DNA of 64,000 nt from Leptodactylus fallax (GCA_947044405.1 CAMRHE010000355.1:806001-870000), one strand, 5' to 3'. Positions 1-14,245 are shown, counted from the stretch's first letter. Program-made: numbers and translations. The notes: a model not told the origin generated them from the letters alone.

Positions 1-503
1 AAACTTTTTTCTTTTACTTTTATTTTCAGACCCCTAGGAACCTTGAACCTTAGGGGTTCTAATCACTCATACTATTCACTGCAATACTAATATATTGCAG
101 TGAATAGTAAAATCCATTCACTTCTATTACACGCTGCCCATGGCAGTGGAAGTAGCTACATGCAGCAATACTTCTTAATGATATTGCTTGTCTGTGGTAT
201 TTATTATTAGTATAATAACCATGTAATACTAGAGGTATGTCCAGCGGCGTAACTAAAGTCCTCTGTGCCCCGAACTTTAACTCTACCCCATCTCTGCAGC
301 ATATTCTGGATAGTGGCCATTATGGGTGCTGCAGTGGAGTCCCACAACCACCATTATCAAGAATTTGTGAGTAAGCAGTGCAGCACTCGGCATGTAAACA
401 ATACTGGGAGCTGCATACTCTGAAAAACAGCTGATCAATTAAAATGGGTGGCCTATCTTAATGATATGCCATCAGTTTTTAAAAGGTGCATAACCACTGT
501 AAA
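1..503. other. Non-coding, partly repetitive start of window
   Basis: No gene is seen. The first 150 bases include a perfect stem-loop (see 70-109). The text around 300-480 has the look of old interspersed repeat, but I could not find paired ends. Confidence 0.5.
70..109. repeat. Perfect short inverted repeat (hairpin)
   Basis: Arms of 17 bases (70-86 and 93-109) are exact reverse complements around the 6-base loop CTAATA. The arm is TACTATTCACTGCAATA. It probably belongs to a dispersed foldback repeat, since there is no gene nearby for it to terminate. Confidence 0.8.
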
Positions 504-877
504 AGAGGTATTCCAGTCCTTGCTATTAATGATTCAACACCCATCGCCCCTGCTGATCAGATGTTTTGAGGGACTATAGTGCTTGTGTGTCACGACCCTT
601 CTACTATTTACATCGCATCCCATCTGTTTTATAGCGGCCATGCGCTGTGATTACAGTCTCCTATAGAAATGAACAGGATTTAATTACATTGCACAGTTGC
701 TATAAAACAGATGGCATGCAATGTATACAGTAAAGGGATTATGGCAATCACACAAGTGCCACAATCCCTTGAAACAGCTGATCAGTGGGGGTCCAACACC
801 CCAGACCCCTGCTTATCTCTTATTGATGACCTATCTTGAGGTTGGATCATCAATAGCAAGGAATTGGAATAACCCTT
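504..877. mobile_element. Foldback/MITE-like element, about 374 bp
   Basis: The outer ends are inverted copies: GGTATTCCAGTCCTTGCTAT near 508 pairs with a matching stretch ending near 877. A second inner pair is centred on CTGATCAG (about 553 and 780). The middle also folds: CCATCTGTTTTATAGC near 620 pairs with GCTATAAAACAGATGG near 700. The unit is therefore palindromic along most of its length and has no coding capacity. No clear target-site duplication was found. Confidence 0.7.
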
Positions 878-904
878 GAGCCTGAGGACCCATGTTGTGG
901 AAAC

Positions 905-1020
905 ACAGTTTTTTTTTAGCCAAAACCAAGAATGACTACGAAAGGAATGGGAAATACAGTATATAGTTAGTGCTTATACTTCTCCCTTCTGTTCGACTCA
1001 CTTCTGGCTGAAAGAAAATT
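905..1020. mobile_element. Fragment of a MITE related to those at 51,663 and 59,543
   Basis: It shares the block around AAAGGAATGGGAAATA, followed by an AGTGCTTATACTTCTCCCTTCTG-like stretch, with the repeats at 51,740-51,800 and 59,640-59,690. Both outer ends are missing, so this is a truncated or diverged copy. Confidence 0.5.
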
Positions 1021-1378
1021 GCTGCTACTGCTCACCTGTGAGCAGATTTATATCCATATCTATGATACAATACCACAAAACTCAACATAAAATTGTGGTC
1101 ACAAATATAAAGCCTATTAGTTATAAGTTACCATACCTTCAGACATCCCTTTCTTGCATGAAACTGGCCTTTTAATCAAATCTCTAGAAAGTATAAAATT
1201 ACAAATACTAATGTAACCCAATATATATAAGATGTTACTGTAGCAGAATAATTATTTCTGACAATGCCATGGTACATCAGATAATCTTTATAATTGACAG
1301 TTATTTGGCTTATACAGATATACAGAATACATTTAGTAAATCATATAATGGAACAGTGCTCCATCTGAATCTGAGCAT

Positions 1379-1778
1379 AATTAAAGGGGTTATGTGGACA
1401 ATTACATTTTTCTCCAGTATATTCACTGGCCGATATAAGCACACTTATATACACACTGGCCCTACATTGTGGCCATTCTTAGATATGCATAGTGCTGGTT
1501 GGGGCTGGCACTCTGCCTCTGCTGCGGAACCAACTGAGGGCCACTTAACTCACCCAGCTCTACCCCTGCTGCTTGTACCTAGAGTAATGCTGGGTTGGTC
1601 ATGTGACCCATAGTCAGATTGTCAGCAGCAGAGGCAGATTGCAGAGACCTCCACCACTCTGCTAATTTATGAATCAGCGCAATGGGGGGTGGTGGCAGTA
1701 TGTATATTAGCAAGGGTGCTGAAATCGGGCACTAACTACACTGCAGGGTTATGTAATTGCCCACATAACCCCTTTAAT
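1379..1778. mobile_element. MITE with about 27-bp terminal inverted repeats
   Basis: The left end, ATTAAAGGGGTTATGTGG (about 1,380), is the reverse complement of the right end, which runs ATGTAATTGCCCACATAACC and then CCTTTAAT to 1,778. The element is about 400 bp and non-coding. The 114-codon frame starting at 1,269 runs into it and is chance. Confidence 0.8.
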
Positions 1779-4599
1779 ATCTTTCTATTCCTTCTGCACC
1801 CCCCACTCTTTTTCCTAAGGCCAGTGATACATGTGGCCTTTTCGCAGTGGATTAGCGGTTAACCTGCTGCAATGTACAGAAGCAGTGCCAAACCAGATGC
1901 CCAGAAATCACGTCTGAAAGTCTTCCCTACATGTATTTCATTAGAGATCTGATTTCAATCCACAAATCCAGTTTTTCCTCAATAGAATTAAATGTAACAC
2001 TGCTTTATTCTGAAAACTGCATTACTGACTGGCTGCTCTTTCCTGCTGTGTTTGCTATACCAGCCAAATGCAGTATTGTAACATGCTAGCAAAACCCTCA
2101 ACAAGCTGCAGTTCACATTACAACCACTGGATGGTCAACATATAACATAAACATCTCCTGGCAGAGTACTGCAAAACTTGAAACTTTCATCTTGGACTGT
2201 GTGAATATAAAATTAAAGGTATAGAAGGACACATCGATACAAGTCAAGGAAAGGCCACTGCAAGTTAAAAAAAAGAAAAACGGTAGGGGATTCTATAGAT
2301 AGGAATGACTGTAATATTGATATTGAATAGATGTAGATGAGATGTCTCCTCGCTTCTATTGAAATTGTCCTGAATATCCTACTATACTGACTAAAAGGCT
2401 GTAGATGACCTCTTGCTCATATTGTAGACATATTGAACTAATAGAGATGGTCTTTTGCTCAGGTTGCCCCACAGAGCTATGTCCCACAGGTCACTTTGCT
2501 CTAGAGGTCCATATATAGATGTCCATTAAAGTCATAGTTGTCCTTTAAATCCACTTAGCACCTTGTAATACTATTCTAGGAAAAACAAGCATTTTCTTAT
2601 CAGAATCCCTAAAAACCACCAATGATGTTCCCAGCAGCAAACCTCTACATTGTGAAAAGGTATTGTCCAACTCTCTTTACAGCTGAGAATTGCTAAATGA
2701 TGCTAACCTAATGGAGGAACACTTGAGAAATAGGGTGGGGTTTTATGTTTTCTTGCATCTAGGCTTATCCGCTGCAGCAAAAAAAAAATTATTTCAGATG
2801 ATCGTACTGAATTAGTGTGAATCAACACTTTGGTACCATCTTCATTGTCAGACCTGCGAGAGTTTTTCCATCATTCACAGATGGAGAAGTATCTAGTGAA
2901 CTCAGCTTATCAAGTATCTGACTATCTTCATTGATAAACTAAAATGTACTTCACCTGTCTGGTGATTATTGTCTGTACGTCTCTTTATACAGCCCCATGA
3001 TGATATTATATAGTGTTCCTATATAACTACTGGTAGTGTGAAGCAAGCTGCCATTTTTACAACTCATTCTATATGCTTACGCCTGTTTTCTTTTTCAATC
3101 TAATACAACACCAAAACTTGAAAAGGAAATTGCAAACATGGATAAATAGATCAATAGTTTCATTAGATGACAAACTAAAGAGGCTCAGTCTTATCGTATT
3201 GAATATGGGGTTATAAGATAGCTCAGATGTAGCATGTCTGAGATGGAAATTCACCTTTTCCCCTAAATATTGTTGAATATATCTATAAAATTGAAGCAGA
3301 GGAGAAAATTACCGTAAATAAAAAGTAGGCTTCAGCAGTCCAGTGTGAGAGGGTGGCCAACATGCATGCTAGTCACATGGGAAATTCCTCTAAATTTTAC
3401 AGGTCACAATAATATTTAGATCCCAGAAGCAAACCTTTAAAATTCTGTAACACTAAGACTTGCTATGGTTTCCTAGACTGTGTAGTCACCATTCAGCATC
3501 AAAAACGTTTCTATGCATTTCCAGCAATACTGAAAACGCAATACATACATATCATACCATACCACCCTGTATTCTTACATATTGTAAAATAGGAATCAAA
3601 CTAAAAATGCTAAATTATTTTTTTTTTTTATTTTATATACTAAGAATATGAAGAATCGACAACTTTGATGAACACATGATATACAAGAATTATATTCTAC
3701 ATGAAAATTTAACTCTTCACAATCCATAAGGTTTAACATTCATTTTCCTAACCTTGATGGAATAGAAAAAGAAATACTCTAAATTTAAAATAATCCTTCA
3801 TAGTACTTATTTTTTGTTATAATATGTTCAATCTGATCTAGGGAAAATAAGCATTTCTGACTGTAAGCTTATCCATTCCAATATTATGCTCTGAAAATAA
3901 ACCTATTATGCAAAAATAAGTATAAATGCATCAGATTTTTTTTGTTCAATAGGGAACACAGTGAGAACAACATATAAAACTTACAATAGTCCATTGCTCA
4001 ATATTAGAAGTATAACACAATTTCTTACCTGTACTTAGCTAAACGATTATATAAGCGACTACATCAACAACGTATCCACCCTATGCAGAACACTTGAGAA
4101 CTGAGGAAATAAGTGCAAAAGCATAAGCGCCTTTCTATAGCTCACCTATGAGAAGCAGGCAAGATAATTCTTAACCTCTTCAGTCCTGAGGAATCTAGTG
4201 CCCACTAGTTCAGTTCGTTAATATGGCAGGCCTCATCACTGCTCGCCTTACTCCCTTCTTCTCTGCATTATGGCTGGTCACCGCCATACTCAGTGCCTTA
4301 CAGTACAACGATCAGTTTGCTGCATAAAATAAACTGAAGAGTCACTGGGACACCTCCCATGGACAGTGTCATCCATCGGTTCAAGGATGATTTAGTGCAC
4401 ATCTGTTTTACGTGCAATCCCCTCCCTCCTCTTTCCCTCTGGGAGAAGAACCAGTACCAGCTACTTACCCCGTCTGCATTATTAATACATGTTAATGGCT
4501 CCATTACATCAAAACTGACCCTTTTTCTCCACTCCTTTATTGAATATGGAACAAGATAAAACAGGAAAATTATATATGTGTTTGGATGGGTCTTGTCAG
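1779..4599. other. No gene seen; AT-rich unique sequence
   Basis: Only short chance open frames are present, on both strands, with no recognisable protein motif, splice pattern or repeat ends. Small homopolymer runs occur, for example T-rich near 3,620. Confidence 0.6.
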
Positions 4600-5300
4600 C
4601 TAAAATAAGGAACTGCATTCCCCCTTGCCTTATAGATCTTCCAGCCAATAAGAAATCAATGCAAGGCAGTAAACATCTGCATTAAAGCAGCGAGGCAGAC
4701 AAAGACTCCTTGCCATTAAAGCTTCCACCGCACATATAGGATATTGAAGAAGGCAAGATCATATAAGGGTGGGGTGGAGGAAGCAGACTCTTTATTTAAA
4801 GATGCAGCAATGCGAGGATGGATTGACACACATAGCAGCATGCAAGAGGCTGATAAGAAGTTAAAACGCTGATTCTCCGACTGGGAAATCAAGGCAAAAG
4901 GCAGGATAGACTGCTAGAATGGTGAATCCTTGCAGCAATTTGTTCTTACTCGCACACACGGCTGATTCCCTGTCTGCTAAGATACAGACTGCAGTTCACC
5001 TCAAGAAGGGAGACTGGGAATAAAGAATGTTGGCGAGGTTTCCTAAGGATGCTTTCTGTCCTTCCCACCTTTTTTTTTATTTTATTTTCGTTAAATTCAG
5101 GATTTCCTCAGGGGGACGTTCAGACTCGGTAGGTGTAGAGCAGTCAAGCACCATGTGTTTGAAGACCCACCGTTTGAGACGCTGACCTATTTTTATCTGA
5201 TCCCTATGTGGGTGTTGTGCAGGTACTGCTGGGAATGAGATGAACTGCATCTTTGTATTAACTCTTGCATGGCTGGTTACAGGAAAGATGTAGAGCAAGG
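4600..5300. other. Compositionally richer unique patch; possible promoter or non-coding exon
   Basis: The patch is less AT-rich than its surroundings and purine-rich. It carries a CCAAT pentamer (4,645-4,649), an ATATAAGG (4,761-4,768) and a TATTTAAA (4,793-4,800), spaced as basal promoter elements could be. No convincing start codon with a long frame follows. No transcription evidence is available, so this may be unique intergenic sequence only. Confidence 0.15.
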
Positions 5301-8300
5301 CTTGATTGGGGGATCAGACATCAGCCATTGTGTGCTAATTTTTTTTTTTCTACTGCTTTGTTTTCTTTCATATGCTGGTTCGCCTTCCATTACACATGCA
5401 CAAAGACTAATGTATGCACCACTAGCCTTGTTCTTGCCTTGACAATGTATAGTAGGCATGCCTATGTGCTCATTATTCCACACGTATGATCACTAATTAC
5501 AAGGAGATGCTACATGTCTACTGTCATGTGTTATTGTGTTGTGAATGCAGGTATTTGCATTTTCTATATGATGACCATACATTCTCAAGAAAGACACCAG
5601 AGACAGTCTCTGGGGACTAATGTATTATTAGACTGTCAAAGACTGTCAAGCATGCTGCCTCAAGCAATATTAACCTTTACATAAAAGGTTCAATATATAT
5701 GTATATGAATGTGATACATCAAGATTTAGATCTACTGTATGCCTATGCAAAAGAGAGCACATTTATTAATAAATGATCACATTGCTGAATGGAGTACTGT
5801 CTGTGATTTGTATTGTATAGTATTGCATATTTAGTATGATTATTTCTATTACCATTATGTAGTAGGCATTTTCGTCATATACAGTGTCGTGAGAATGTGA
5901 ACAGTATGTAGTTATCACATTAACAGGCTCCTCTCTTTAATAATGAATGCTGCCCTCGTTTTTTCTTCTCATGTTGTACAATTAACCCTTTCAGTCTAAA
6001 GCACCTTGAGCTGCATCTTGTCTCTGGGGATGAATGGGTCTTCTCACAGCACGTCACAGCAATTCATGCAAGTAGGCCTCTTCTGCAGCACTGCATATAC
6101 ACTTACTATATGTCTGGGTATACAAATCTATCCTTCTGAGCAGATAGCTTTCACTATAATAAATTAGAAACATCTCTGCCATAACCATCTTTGTCCTTCT
6201 TTCTGTCTAATTATTTATCCAGATTGAGCTTGACTACTGGAAAATTAGCTCTCTCCAGGAGGTAACAGAGCTGAAAGGGATTTTTTTTTTTGTCTTCTTA
6301 GAGAAGGAGAGACTGGCAAGGAAAACTTGCAAAGCGTGTGCATCGCCGTCATTCTTGTAAGGTGTACAAAACCTTTTGCTCAGCCTTCTGACATGAACAC
6401 TAGAGATGCGTGATCTGTTAGTGGTTTCAGGCTTCACTCTGATATTATAAGGGATCCTGCACAGCAGGGGAGCAATTGAAAGCATATGAATTTGCCTAGC
6501 TACTGTCTGCACTTGCAGAGTCTGTCAGCAGAGGCAACGCTCTATAGAAGAGAATTACTTATCGTATAATACTACTGCAGTGTAATGATCAAGGGGTTTG
6601 CCAACTAGGCACACAAATGTACTATAGCACCATACATCACTCCTCATTATGGTAAATTTTGATGTTGTCTCTTCCCGTGCGATATCTATCAAAAGCTGAG
6701 ACATTCTTATAGTAGTGGTTTGCTTATTATAACAAGCATGTGTAGATATGTAGTATAAAATAGAACTATTGCTGGAACGATAGAAGTATTATTGGCAGTG
6801 TATATAATATTAAATAGTAAATTGAGTCCTAATAACATCAACTAAATGAAAAATGTATCACCTATTTTATTTTATTGCGTAGTATCTGTCATCAAAATCT
6901 GCCAACCAGAATCATGAGCTGTATGTTTATGTAAAGGCTATAATCGCTGAAGGTTAATGTGTACATCATATATGTGGTTATGAAGGCATAGATTGGATGT
7001 GCATATGATGTAAATATCTATAGGTTTACCTGTATTGCAGGATGTATGAACAAAGACATACTTTTCTCCCATTCCTAGTTTCTATTCAGCAGGCCACACC
7101 CTATCAAGCATTTTGACATCAATGAAATTGTACATTAATGTATGCTATGATTTAGTAATTGCAGGGAATATGACGCCACATATTTAGCAATTTTTTAACA
7201 TATGAGAACAAAATAAATGGACACTGCTATATCTACAACATCTTCAATTTTCAATCTTCAAAGAGAAATTTTAAAATCTTTCTTTTAAAATCTACAATCT
7301 TTTAAAGCAAATTTCTAGGAGGGAACTATTTTCATATATAATGTCTTTAGATAGTAATGCAGTCTTTTTTCTACAGATGGAATTTCTGTACATGGTGTAT
7401 TGAAAAAAGTTTTGTCACATAAAATACAAAGGTATAGTCAATAAGCAGTAAAACCCACGCCATGAAATATTATTAAATATTATATAACAGAGAATTGCAA
7501 ATGATATATACTGGTACTCAAAGTTTATAATTCTCTCTTTCTTACACTTTTTGTATGTGACTAAAGACCTAGAAGATTTCTGATAGTAGTAATATACTTT
7601 ATTGACTAATAATTCACCCTAAACCCATTTTCTAGTTTTAAAAATGGACCAAGATTTTAGAATTATACAACTTTTTCTAATATATTACAATCCAGGAACA
7701 TTGTACATATTGGCTGAAATGAATGCTTTATTCATTTATTAACAATTTTTTTTTATTTTACCATCATGTAGCTATATGTTGGGGGTTTTTAACATTTAGA
7801 AGTTTTTAACTGGAAACTTTAAAAAGTTAAAAATCAATTTTTTTCGTACAAATCCTACATTTCCTAGAATTTGCCTGAATATTGGACAAATATAACTATA
7901 TCCTTCCTTCAATTGATATTTCAATTCCCTATATAAGTCATAATGTGTGTAGTGTTCAGTATTTTAATCAGATAGCATTAAATGACAATAGCTGAATTTA
8001 TCAGTGTAAATTCAAGATTTTTAAGGAAACATATCATCTAGTCTGCCATATATTTCTTAAGGTAATAGTAAAATATATATTTTAATTAAATATATAATTA
8101 TACTTTTCTTAGAACCAGATTTTGATAGAAAAAAACTAAACTGTTGAATTAAAAATATAATAATGTATCAAAGGTAAAAAAAAACAGAAAAAACTTGTGG
8201 AAAAGGATATTTTGTACAGGCTATTGTTTTAGCTATTTTAGAACAAACAAATAAAAAAGAAATTATATTATATAGAGATAATATCTGTAATTAATCTAAA

Positions 8301-11300
8301 GATAATTATTGACACTAACCAAAAGTAGCCAATAGATAACTCGCATAATTCTGAAAATACTGATAAAAAATAATTCAGGTAACATAGATATTGTAAGAAA
8401 CAACTAATTTTTATCAATTTACCTTTTGGAAATGTTATTTTCTAAAGAAATATCAGTATTTTAAGTAACTAAGCAACGTCACTTCTGTCTGTAGAAATGT
8501 ACCTTTATAAAAATGGAAACGTATATAGTGAAGTTACTGTTATTCTTCTCTGTCAAGAATTCACATATAAAATTTGTCTTTTAATATTTTACTCAAGACA
8601 AGTCTTGCGACAGCCACTTGTTGTTGCACTGCCTTGAACAAGAGAAGGACTGACTATATTGTACACATATTTTAAGATGATTATTATATAGTAAGATACA
8701 TCACAAGATGTGCCAATAAAAGGTTAACACAGATGGCAATGCTTAAACAGCTTTAGTCCGTTTCACCATACTCTGCCAGCAGAACACACAGTTGAATACT
8801 GCAATGAGCCCCACCCTAGACGCTGCATGTATTTTCACTGTGCTAAAGCAAATAGCAAAACTCCTGATGCTATATGAATCATCCATTAGCATGCAGATGG
8901 TCATAACATATAGCGACCTATTTTCTGCATAGTATATTGAAAATAAGATACCTGTTGCTAGCTAAACTTCTATTTATTTTTATTGTATGCAAAGTAAGCA
9001 TTGCTATATCATTTGCCTCCTGCAAAACCAAAGGTATGACTATTGCGGCTTCCACAGAAAAAACAAACAAATACATTTTATTATTGAAGCAAATGCAGAT
9101 GTCACCTTCATTCACTGAAGTCAAATATACAGCACAATAGAGAACAATTTCTTTAAATGATTAGTCTAAGCAATTTCTTTATTTTCGGAACACAAATTAT
9201 TTAGGACTGAAGGGCAAAATAAACTCATAAAATATAGCTTTGTACCACCAAGAAGAACACCCTAAACTATCAAAAATGATAAAATTTTTTTAGGTTTTTA
9301 TCAAAGTAAGGTGATAAAACCCTAAAAAAAAAATTAGATAAATAAATCTTTCGCACCAACACCAAACACAATCCAACAAAGGCCTGGACCCTATAGAACT
9401 CTCAATGTGCTACGTTTATCATTGACTAGATTGAGCAAACCATATTTTGTATGTCACAATGTACAAGGTGGAATTTTGCTGTTTATTATATTTACTATAG
9501 CAATGGTGAGATAATTCTATATGTTCAACATCCTGCCTGGACTATTAAGATTACTGCTTGACCTGTTGCATTAGCTACTTCTGAGCTTCTTATCCTCATA
9601 CTGAATAAGGCCTGAGTCTTCATGACTAGTACAATTTTTTGAGTTTTTTAGTACCAGCTTCAGACCACTAATATCATAGGGTAAAACTAGTTCAACATTA
9701 ACTGTAATTTGTTAAATTTATTGAACTTTACCTTAGAAGAAGAACTTAAAACTAAAGTTTACTAAGGAAACATAATACATATGTAGAGATGAAAATATAA
9801 CCAAATCTTTCTTGACTAAATAAAATTTCTATGGGTTATGTAACATTTCTATATCTTTAGAGACTGAATGTAAATTAACAACTTCACATAGAGATGCCTG
9901 TGAAGTCTCCATCCTGGACTGTAACATCTTGCAGTTCTTTGCAGCCCTGTACTGCATTGCTCATCATGTGTCTCCCACACAGGCAGGTGAGGTTCGATAC
10001 TGACGTCAAATGGAAGAATGTACGTTAATGCCCTATCACCACTAAAACCATCAGTCTATAAATAACAGCACAGAAATACTTTTATTAAATCTCTTGGTTA
10101 TGAATATGGGTGTCTCATTTTAGTCTAGTGGACAAGGACAAACTGTTTCCACTGCAATAAAAACACAATAAACCATCACGTATATGTCAACTTAATCATG
10201 ACTGCAGTGCGAGATCATAAATCCACAACTGTTATAGAATCCAATTCCTCTTGGACAGACTCCTCCTTTATGACAACACAGGGATATATGATATTCCATA
10301 TTGGATACATAATTTTGAAACACTGGATCAGTAATTTTTAGGCATAATGCTCTTATTTGAGTCTTGTGATGTTCACACCCAGAATACAGTACAAGATTAG
10401 CACTGCAAACAAGAAAAACAAAAGGAGCAAAGACTGAAGTGGCCATTGTTCAGTCCTCAGGCACATATCTTCAGTTGCTGCAGGATCAATACAAACACAT
10501 TCGTGGAAGTACAATGTGTGCAAAGGCAGTTTAATCAAATGACGCAAACTACATATCTACCTCGATATCTACCTTAATATCAAATATATCAGGGAAGATC
10601 ATAGAGCAAGCTTACAAAACATTAAAACAACTCCAACTTCTAACAATCCACTTCTGATTTACGATCCATTGGCAGGTAAAACTAAAGACCTCAAGTGAAT
10701 TAGCTTTTCCTTACCAGGCTTATAACGGATGATCATTAGGTATAGGAGGTGCAGGGTTAATCTAATATGTCATAATGACATAGCACTGTATATTATTTAG
10801 TGTTTTCAGATGCTGTATCTAGAAACAGGCCAGCTTGATTTCCTGAATCATGTAATTCTAGGGAGTGGCTCACTAATCCCTATGGAGAATTAGATACAAA
10901 GTCATTATAAATAGCTCTTCTACTTTACAAGCTACAGTATGAATCAATCAGAATTTGATACATTATTCATTTTTTAATATTGGAGATGATATTCAATTCC
11001 TCTGTTATATAAGTTGCTAAGTCATGCAGCCTTTTTAGCCCACCATTTCTACACACCACTATGGCAGCCATATTGGGCTCTCAACGAACTAGGCGTCCAC
11101 GCCTTTTGCATTCTTGTAGACTATCCGATCACCCTGAAGGTCACTTAGGATTGTTGTTGAAATGTAAATTCAATGCCTACCTGATCACAAAAGGCTCTGT
11201 ATATTGTAAGTATGCAGTCCATAGGCTTCCTGTTATAAACTGGCGATGAACCTGAATAAGTCAATCCAATTTTCCATTATGACTTGTATAACTGACATGC

Positions 11301-12599
11301 TACTTGCATACCCCGTATATGCATGTGTATGTTCTGGAATGTTCTGTATGCCATTCTGCGCATACTCATTGCTACAGACACGAGGAGGTGCCACGCTGGA
11401 AAATTCTCATGACAATTTTACTGTACATCACAGTCACTGCCTTAAGACAATGTACTAGTGCTATGAAATGTGCACCATGTCAGCACCATGACAACACTAA
11501 ATAAGCTTTTTCGGTTTACAATATCATTACTGCTTTTCCATCTACAGGCAACACCTTTTAAAATGTATTATATGCACCTATATATATAATAATCTGTCTG
11601 ATATTCTACATATTCATTACTTTCAATGATGAAACCAGGAATTAGCTCCTGAAAATTAGGCCCTAAATCCATCTTCTCCAGCTAGGTTGGAAGAAATGCG
11701 GATGAAAAAATGTCTATACACATGCAAATTGTAAAAAGCTACATTTGCATGTGTTTCATTCAGAGTGATGCCTTTATTACATGTAATGTTCATTAATAAC
11801 GGTAAATCATTATTTATGTCTTCATAAATGTACATAAATTTTAGTATTTTTTATTGTTACTAATTTATTCTGTTGTGACGTATTTATATATAAAATCCAC
11901 CAATCATTAGAAGTGATTTTCATCGTGATCCCAAAATTCAAATATACAATATTAACATAGATATATCGAGTATAGTGTCATACTGGTGTGTACTTCCCCA
12001 GGTGGATGCACAGCCAGCATTACACAGACCGTACATAATATGACATGTGGGCAGCATGTATCTCATGTAGGCTTAAGTGGCTGAGTACTGCTAGGTGAAA
12101 GTCACCCTCCCTGCCTACGCCTAACTTCATTTTACAGTCAGCAGACGTTTAGTCCAGACAGTGCTGCTGCCGACACCACATGAGCAGGTCTTCTTCAATG
12201 TCTTCTATGGCACGCCCAGATTATCTACTACTCACTTCAGAATCTCTCTAGCCTGCATTAAGAAGAACATAGTCTGAGAGCATGACAGCTCCAGCACATG
12301 CCACTTAATCTGCCTTCTCTCACACCAAAGCCTTGCCTGCAGTGCAACGTCTTCAATTCCCTTAAAGAACACTTATAAAGACCATCATGTATTAAAAATA
12401 GCTATATATTTACATATAAGATACCGCCAGTCCTCAAACAATCAGCTCAGATCTCTGTTCACAACTATAGACATATATAGATAGCACGAAACAAGCAAAA
12501 TCAGCTGATTCACTAAATATTTTTTATGTTTTACGTTAAAGAAGTTTAACATTGTAACAATATTTATTTTCTTTTAGTTTGACATAAATGAAACAAATA
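5301..12599. other. Long gene-free AT-rich stretch
   Basis: No protein motif, RNA gene or complete transposon is recognisable. Small local structures are present: a T-rich/A-rich inverted pair near 9,290-9,335 and a palindromic CRE octamer TGACGTCA at 10,001-10,008. Open frames are short and overlap on opposite strands, as expected by chance. Confidence 0.6.
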
Positions 12600-14202
12600 T
12601 GACCAAACGTAAATCTGTGTCACTGAATTAAATTCTCTTGATCTTTAGAAAACCACGGTACGGGGGCTCTTTTGTTTTCGGGAAGCATAAGATTATGCAG
12701 CCAATTAATAAGCTAGAGGTGGGATCCAGATCCAGGCTAAAAATATCCATTAGGGTGGGAACAGCAGAATGTGACATAACAAAGAATTGCCTTGCAACGT
12801 GAAAAGTGCATTGCTGGATGACAGAGGTTAATCTAGAGATAATTGTCATCTCGCAGCTGGTGGTATACACTGCAAAGAAAGTAACAATAAAGGAGAAGAC
12901 ATAGAAGAGGAGGAAAGGTCAGGGCATCCAGCTGTGGGCTCACCTTGTGACTGCAGAGAAGAGCTTGGCAGGATGTTCTAGCAGAAGCTGTGCAGAGAGA
13001 TGCAGCATCAGTCAGGACAAGGAAGGATGCTGCTGCCCATGCACTTGCTACACCCAGGCACACAGAGCACATGCAGCACGTGGGAGGGGGAATTTGTAAG
13101 ACAGTGGACGCTGCCATCTCTCAAGAATCGCAGGGGGGCTAAATGGGAGGAACCAAAGATGCTCTGGTATGTGAAACCACCCCATGGGAGGTTCCTCTCC
13201 CCATGATGACGATGTGCGTGGTGGTTTATTCCAGAACGTTGTGCAGACTGTGATTGGAACCCTGGAGTGGTGCTGAGAATTCCAGGGATGGATTCTTAAG
13301 GCGTGGCGTCAGAAGATGCTGCCTGGGGAATGGCTGTGGCCATAGATGCACTTTATAGCTACTCTGAGGAGAATCCCCTCATTCACACAAGGAAATGGAA
13401 GCTTTTCCCTCATTTCATTGACTTGAGCTTTTTTATTTTTGCATGTATAGCTGCGTTCTCATACAGTAGTAATATAATGAGACAGGCTGGAACAGTTCAG
13501 CGAGGATCTGGTCATTTCTACATTATGCAGTAGTTTTACATTTCAGGCTAGTCATAAAGGCAAAGAATATCTGCAGTGAGACAGGCAGACGAGGACAATT
13601 CTGTGCTTTATGTGTATGTCTGATGTCCACTGCATCAGAATTCAGGAAATCCATTAAATGTATAGAATATTAATTTCCTGTGGGTCATAGAAACCTGTTT
13701 TCAGTTTGAGATGGGGGAGGGGGTTATCTGAATTGGTGGGTTAAAACACCTTGGCTGGCCTGAATAATAATCGTCCTTTTCAGCGTAAAATATTCATATG
13801 CTTATGGTATTTGCATAGATGTGTCCACTATATTCAGGAAATTGCATTTCAGAAGAATCTAGCATTTATGGTAGGCGTGGGACACAGTGCTGTATGAAAA
13901 TGTGCTCCATGATTCAGCTGTTACAGGCATGGCCTGTCAATGTGACAAGCCATCCTCCTATACCTTTGTTTCTCCAATATTTCACTTCCAACGTTTAGTA
14001 CATATATATATATGTACATACATATGTATTGTATATGTAAAATATATCCACACATACACACACAACACTTCTAATATACTTATTTACTAAGCTGCAAGTG
14101 GAAATAAATGTATAAATAAATATGTAAAACTATGTAATAAATGGTTTTTATAACAACGTTTTATATGTGTAGCAGCCTCTGCATCACATACAGCTGATTC
14201 CT

Positions 14203-14204
<2 letters not shown>
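12600..14204. other. Gene-free stretch with a GC-richer core near 12,830-13,500
   Basis: The core has a 94-codon frame on the minus strand (13,117 to 12,833) whose ATG has G at -3 and +4. Its codons 57-60 contain AAGGTGAGC, a good splice-donor match near 12,944. The translation is cysteine- and alanine-rich and matches no family I know. Around 13,990-14,060 there are short TATATG/CACA microsatellite runs. I do not call a gene. Confidence 0.3.

Positions 14205-14242
<38 letters not shown>
14205..14242. repeat. (TA)19 microsatellite abutting a Tc1 element
   Basis: Nineteen uninterrupted TA units end exactly where the transposon terminus begins. The last TA is therefore also the left target-site duplication. 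Confidence 0.95.

Positions 14243-14245
<3 letters not shown>

Noticed and set aside
1269..1613. 114-codon plus-strand frame
   Set aside because: It runs from unique sequence into the MITE at 1,379 and has no protein motif.
4298..4648. 116-codon minus-strand frame overlapping a 66-codon plus frame
   Set aside because: No motif, low-complexity composition and an overlapping opposite frame suggest chance.
10001..10008. CRE site TGACGTCA (also at 47,520-47,527) as a regulatory element
   Set aside because: An isolated octamer with no promoter or gene nearby; the second copy lies inside the hAT element.
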